This document shows positions 14,912-17,446 of a stretch of DNA of 17,446 bases, in pieces; position 1 is the stretch's first letter; every line of letters begins with the position of its first letter. The notes beneath the pieces are model-generated. The model made no database searches. It was not told the origin of the DNA and worked only from the letters and a program-made list of their open reading frames with translations. The position numbers and the translations under genes were made by a program. This stretch comes from CAIKZZ01 sp035524495 (GTDB taxonomy: Bacteria > Pseudomonadota > Gammaproteobacteria > Steroidobacterales > Steroidobacteraceae): NCBI GenBank assembly GCA_035524495.1, contig DATKOR010000093.1:1-17446 (forward strand), in the 5' to 3' direction.

Positions 14912-15250
14912 TCAGAGCGCCTGCTCGTCCGACTCGCCGGTGCGGATGCGGATCACGCGCTCGATGTCCGACACGAAGATCTTGCCATCGCCGACCTTGC
15001 CGGTGCGCGCGGCACCGACGATCGCCTCGACGACCTGGTCGAGCAGCACGTCCTTGACCGCGACCTCGACGCGCGTCTTCGGCACGAAGTCGACGACGTA
15101 CTCGGCGCCGCGGTACAGCTCGGTGTGGCCGCGCTGGCGCCCGAAGCCCTTCACCTCGGTCACGGTCATGCCGGAGATGCCGATCTCCGACAACGCCGCA
15201 CGGACGTCGTCGAGCTTGAACGGCTTGATGATCGCGGTGATCAATTTCAT
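14912..15250 (-). CDS. glnK: PII nitrogen-regulatory protein (GlnK/GlnB)
   Basis: A 112-residue PII signal protein that reads 2-oxoglutarate and ATP/ADP and binds AmtB, glutamine synthetase adenylyltransferase or NtrB. It has the signature start MKLITAIIKPFKLDDVR. The T-loop KGFGRQRGHTELYRGAEY carries the uridylylation site Tyr51, and the B-loop TGKVGDGKIFV binds nucleotide. All key positions are intact and the length is exactly family-typical. An AGGAG Shine-Dalgarno precedes the ATG by eight bases. A sigma-54 -24/-12 element is placed to start transcription about 46 bases upstream of the ATG, which favours the nitrogen-starvation-induced paralogue GlnK over constitutive GlnB. No amtB follows; instead a [2Fe-2S] ferredoxin gene does. 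GlnB versus GlnK remains unproved. Confidence 0.93.
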   Translation of the reverse strand: MKLITAIIKPFKLDDVRAALSEIGISGMTVTEVKGFGRQRGHTELYRGAEYVVDFVPKTRVEVAVKDVLLDQVVEAIVGAARTGKVGDGKIFVSDIERVIRIRTGESDEQAL

Positions 15251-15305
15251 GTCGCAGGCTCCTGTCGCCCGTCTACTCTAGCGAAAATCGCAGGCATCCG
15301 GCGGG

Positions 15306-15322
15306 TTGCAGCTTCCGTGCCG
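15306..15322 (-). promoter_or_regulatory. Sigma-54 (-24/-12) promoter of the PII gene
   Basis: On the minus strand the sequence CGGCACGGAAGCTGCAA matches consensus TGGCACG-N4-TTGCA, with the invariant GG and GC separated by exactly 10 bases. Mismatches are one at each half (T to C). The predicted start, near 15296, gives a leader of about 46 bases for the PII gene. No sigma-70 -35/-10 pair fits better. NtrC-type half-sites further upstream (GCACCA 15376-15381, TGGTGC 15417-15422) are present but not properly spaced. Confidence 0.62.
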
Positions 15323-15468
15323 CGCGCGCCTCGGCCGCGAATCATGCACTTAGGGTGGCGGCGCGGCATCCGTACGCACCACGGTAGAGCGGCTCGGCCG
15401 CGCCGCTGCGCGGCTTTGGTGCGCGTCAGCGCGACGCTGGTAGAGTGGCCGCTCGCGGGAGAGACGCC

Positions 15469-16698
15469 ATGCCCGAGAGCTTCGTCATCGTCGGTGCCGG
15501 CCAGGCGGCCGCCCAGGCCGTCGACAGCCTGCATCGCGAGGGCTTCAAGGGCCGGCTCGTCGTCGTGGGCGACGAGCCTTACCCGCCGTACCAGCGCCCG
15601 CCGCTCTCGAAGAAGTTCCTCGCCGGGGAACTGCCGATCGATCGGCTCGCGATCAAGCCGGCGGCGTTCTACGAATCGGCGGGCGTCGAACTGAAGCTCG
15701 GCGTGCACGCCGAGGGGCTCGACCTCGCGCGCCGCGAGATCAGGCTCGCGGACGGCGAGCGGCTCCGCTACGACCGGCTGCTGCTCGCGACCGGGAGCGC
15801 GCCGCGCAAGCTCCTGGTTCCCGGTCACGACCTCGTCGGCGTGCACGCGCTGCGCACGATCGCCGACGTCGACCGGATCCGCGCCGAGCTCAGGCCCGGA
15901 AGCCGGGTCGCGGTCGTCGGCGGCGGCTACATCGGGCTCGAGGTCGCGGCGACCTGCCGCACGCTCGGCCACGAGGTCGCGGTGCTCGAGATGGCCGAGC
16001 GCCTGATGCCGCGGGTCGCGGCGCCTGCGGTGGCGGCGTTCTACGCCGACGAGCACCGGCGCGCCGGCGTCGCGATCCACCTCGGCGTCACGGTCAGCAG
16101 CTTCGTCGCGCGCGCCGACGACTCGCGGCGCGTCGGCGGCGTCGTCGCGGGCGGGGCGACCATTGCGGCCGACCTCGTCGTCGTCGGCGTCGGCGTCGTC
16201 CCGAACACCGGGCTCGCGGCCGCCGCCGGCCTCGCCTGCGAGAACGGCATCGCGATCGACGAGCACTGCCGCACGAGCGACCCATCCGTCTACGCGGCCG
16301 GCGACTGCGCGAGCCAGGTGACGCCGCGCTACCCGAAGCGCGTGCGCCTCGAGTCCGTCGACAACGCCTTCGAGCAGGCGAAGACGGCCGCCGCGAACCT
16401 GCGCGGCGGGTCGCTCGTCCACGACAAGGTGCCTTGGTTCTGGTCGGACCAGTACGACCTGAAGCTGCTGATCGTGGGCCTCAACCTCGAGCACGACGCG
16501 ACGGTGGTGCGCGGCAGCCCCGCGAGCCGCAGCTTCGCGTGCTGCTACCTGAAGGGCGGCGAGCTCGTCGCGATCGACTGCGTCAACAGCCCCAAGGACT
16601 ACATGGCGGCGAAGAAGCTGATCCAGGAGCATGCGCGCCTCGATCCCGCGCGCCTCGCCGACCCTGCCGTCGCGCTCAAGGACGCGGTCGCGGCCTGA
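15469..16698 (+). CDS. FAD/NAD(P)-dependent oxidoreductase, ferredoxin-reductase type
   Basis: A 409-residue flavoprotein of the rubredoxin/ferredoxin reductase (BphA4, PdR) family, moving electrons from NAD(P)H to a small iron-sulfur protein in the cytosol. Motifs: FAD-binding GAGQAAA (9-15); PPYQRPPLSK (39-48), the conserved loop of this family; ATGS (107-110); NAD-binding GGGYIGLEVA (151-160); and YAAGDCA (275-281), the second FAD site. The C-terminal reductase domain (about 320-400) includes PWFWSDQYDLKLLIVGL. Start ATG 15469 is preceded by GGGAGAG; an earlier in-frame ATG lacks this and precedes the FAD strand by too much. It is divergent from the PII/ferredoxin operon, and the two may share the intergenic region for control. 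The thioredoxin-like ferredoxin next door is a plausible electron acceptor (inferred). Confidence 0.93.
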   Translation: MPESFVIVGAGQAAAQAVDSLHREGFKGRLVVVGDEPYPPYQRPPLSKKFLAGELPIDRLAIKPAAFYESAGVELKLGVHAEGLDLARREIRLADGERLRYDRLLLATGSAPRKLLVPGHDLVGVHALRTIADVDRIRAELRPGSRVAVVGGGYIGLEVAATCRTLGHEVAVLEMAERLMPRVAAPAVAAFYADEHRRAGVAIHLGVTVSSFVARADDSRRVGGVVAGGATIAADLVVVGVGVVPNTGLAAAAGLACENGIAIDEHCRTSDPSVYAAGDCASQVTPRYPKRVRLESVDNAFEQAKTAAANLRGGSLVHDKVPWFWSDQYDLKLLIVGLNLEHDATVVRGSPASRSFACCYLKGGELVAIDCVNSPKDYMAAKKLIQEHARLDPARLADPAVALKDAVAA

Positions 16699-16707
16699 GG
16701 GCTGGGC

Positions 16708-16738
16708 TTTTGCTGCACTGCAAAAAGACGTCTATAAT
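16708..16738 (+). promoter_or_regulatory. PHA synthase gene promoter with overlapping operator-like palindrome
   Basis: A perfect -10 TATAAT (16733-16738) lies 17 bases after TTGCTG (16710-16715), a moderate -35. Across the -35 and spacer lies an inverted repeat TTTTGC-TGCACT-GCAAAA (16708-16725), containing TGCACTGCA. This is where a repressor would block RNA polymerase. PHA regulators of the PhaR family are known to bind TGC-rich sites near phasin and PHA gene promoters; assigning this site to PhaR is inference. Confidence 0.7.
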
Positions 16739-16767
16739 CGACCGGCTGGCCCCCGCTGGAGACGTCC

Positions 16768-17446
16768 ATGAGCGATCCCAAGGCCCCTGAGAGCGCAACG
16801 GTCCTCGACAAGGCTCCGCCGCCCGATCCGGGCGCGAGCCTGCCCCGGGCGCCGACCACCGAGGCCATCGACCGGGCGTTCCGCGCGGCCATCGGCAAGC
16901 TCACGGGCGGCCTCTCGACGACCCCCTACACGGCGGCCTGGACCGACTGGGCGCTGCAGCTCGCGCTCTCGCCAGGCCGGCAGATGGAGCTGACGATGGA
17001 CGCGATGCGCCGCGCGGCCGACAACCTCGCGTTCGCCTCGCGCGCGGCCGGCACCGAGAAGCTCTCGCCGAACGAGGGCCTCGCGGCACCCGCCGACGGC
17101 CGCTTCGCCGCCGAGTCCTGGCAGCAGTACCCGTTCAACGTGCTGGCGCGCGCCTACCAGAACGGCGCCGCATGGATGCAGACGCTGCCGAAGGACGTGC
17201 AGGGCCTGCGGCACTACCACGGCGAGCTCGTCGACTTCACGGTGCGGCAGTGGCTCGAGGCCCTGAGCCCCACGAACTTCCTCGCGACGAACCCGGAGCT
17301 TCAGGAGCTGACGCGCGCCGAGGGCGGCGAGAACCTGATGAAGGGCGCGCAGAACCTCATCGAGGACCTGTCACGCGTCGTCGACAAGAAGGCCCCGGCC
17401 GGCACCGAGCAGTTCCAGGTCGGCAAGAGCGTCGCCGTGACGCCCG
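16768..17446 (+). CDS. phaC: PHA/PHB synthase, N-terminal part (3' partial)
   Basis: The frame is open from the ATG at 16768 to the window end; 226 residues are visible of a family length near 580-640. PHA synthases polymerise 3-hydroxyacyl-CoA into storage granules. Residues about 28-95 resemble the PHBC_N segment (DRAFRAAIGKLTGGLS, WALQLALSPGRQMELTMDA). The main N-terminal domain then follows: DGRFAAESWQQYPF (110-123), QWLEALSPTNFLATNPE (161-177), GGENLMKG (186-193) and FQVGKSVAVTP (216-226). The catalytic Cys-Asp-His triad lies beyond the window. The Pro-rich, low-complexity start (1-27) is probably disordered. A GGAG Shine-Dalgarno sits eight bases upstream, and the promoter described above starts transcription roughly 20 bases before that. 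The gene name is by domain match; class (I or related) is not settled without the rest. Confidence 0.85.
   Translation, partial: MSDPKAPESATVLDKAPPPDPGASLPRAPTTEAIDRAFRAAIGKLTGGLSTTPYTAAWTDWALQLALSPGRQMELTMDAMRRAADNLAFASRAAGTEKLSPNEGLAAPADGRFAAESWQQYPFNVLARAYQNGAAWMQTLPKDVQGLRHYHGELVDFTVRQWLEALSPTNFLATNPELQELTRAEGGENLMKGAQNLIEDLSRVVDKKAPAGTEQFQVGKSVAVTP

Noticed and set aside
15381..15447. GGTAGAG repeated upstream of the flavoprotein gene (15383 and 15439 areas)
   Set aside because: Only a short, imperfect direct repeat; expected by chance and not aligned to a convincing promoter.
16768..17446. Phasin as identity of the last gene
   Set aside because: The ALSPTNFLATNPE and GGENLMKG segments and the VGKSVAVTP end belong to PHA synthase, not to phasins.

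Overview
The window is a very GC-rich, gene-dense bacterial segment. Gene content (class I type c cytochrome, copper nitrite reductase with NirV and SCO partners, PII protein, glyoxalase I, glutathione S-transferase, PHA synthase, Omp85 porin) indicates a Gram-negative proteobacterium, most likely beta- (Burkholderiales-like) or gammaproteobacterial. This is inferred from protein character; no 16S or tRNA gene is present. I find no insertion sequence, integrase, CRISPR array or rRNA/tRNA gene, and the region looks like ordinary chromosome.

Layout. (1) 1-2839, plus strand: an efflux cassette of periplasmic adaptor (5' end cut off), MacB/LolC-type permease and LolD/MacB-type ATPase, coupled by 4-base start/stop overlaps. 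(2) 2943-3350, plus: a soluble periplasmic cytochrome c. (3) 6203-3347, minus: a nitrite-reduction operon encoding NirK with a C-terminal cytochrome c domain, a NirV-like protein and an SCO copper chaperone. A perfect FNR/NnrR-type palindrome lies about 150 bp upstream of nirK, and a four-copy 11-bp tandem repeat lies between it and the next gene. (4) Glyoxalase I (minus) and a DsbA-like thiol-disulfide protein (plus), divergent. (5) Acetolactate synthase with its large subunit (minus) and small subunit (plus) transcribed divergently, followed by a GST gene. (6) 15250-10778, minus: PII protein, thioredoxin-like [2Fe-2S] ferredoxin, quinone oxidoreductase, Omp85 protein, nitrobindin-like heme barrel and hotdog thioesterase, the last four packed with overlaps or 0-2 base gaps. 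A good sigma-54 -24/-12 element precedes the PII gene. (7) Plus strand: a FAD/NAD(P) ferredoxin-reductase-type oxidoreductase, then the 5' part of a PHA synthase gene with a clear sigma-70 promoter.

How they fit together. The nirK cluster is a self-contained nitrite-to-NO module: copper enzyme, tethered electron-donor domain, copper chaperone and a nitrogen-oxide/anoxia-type regulatory site. The free cytochrome c next to it is a plausible electron donor. The PII gene with its nitrogen-type promoter and the PHA synthase point to nitrogen and carbon-storage control. A 15-base motif overlapping the PHA synthase promoter recurs between ilvB and ilvN, suggesting one regulator may act at both. I see no clearly new multi-gene defence or mobile system. 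The oddities worth following are the divergent ilvB/ilvN pair, a GDA instead of GDG cofactor motif in IlvB, the apparent CTG start of the Omp85 gene, and the Omp85/heme-barrel/thioesterase operon.
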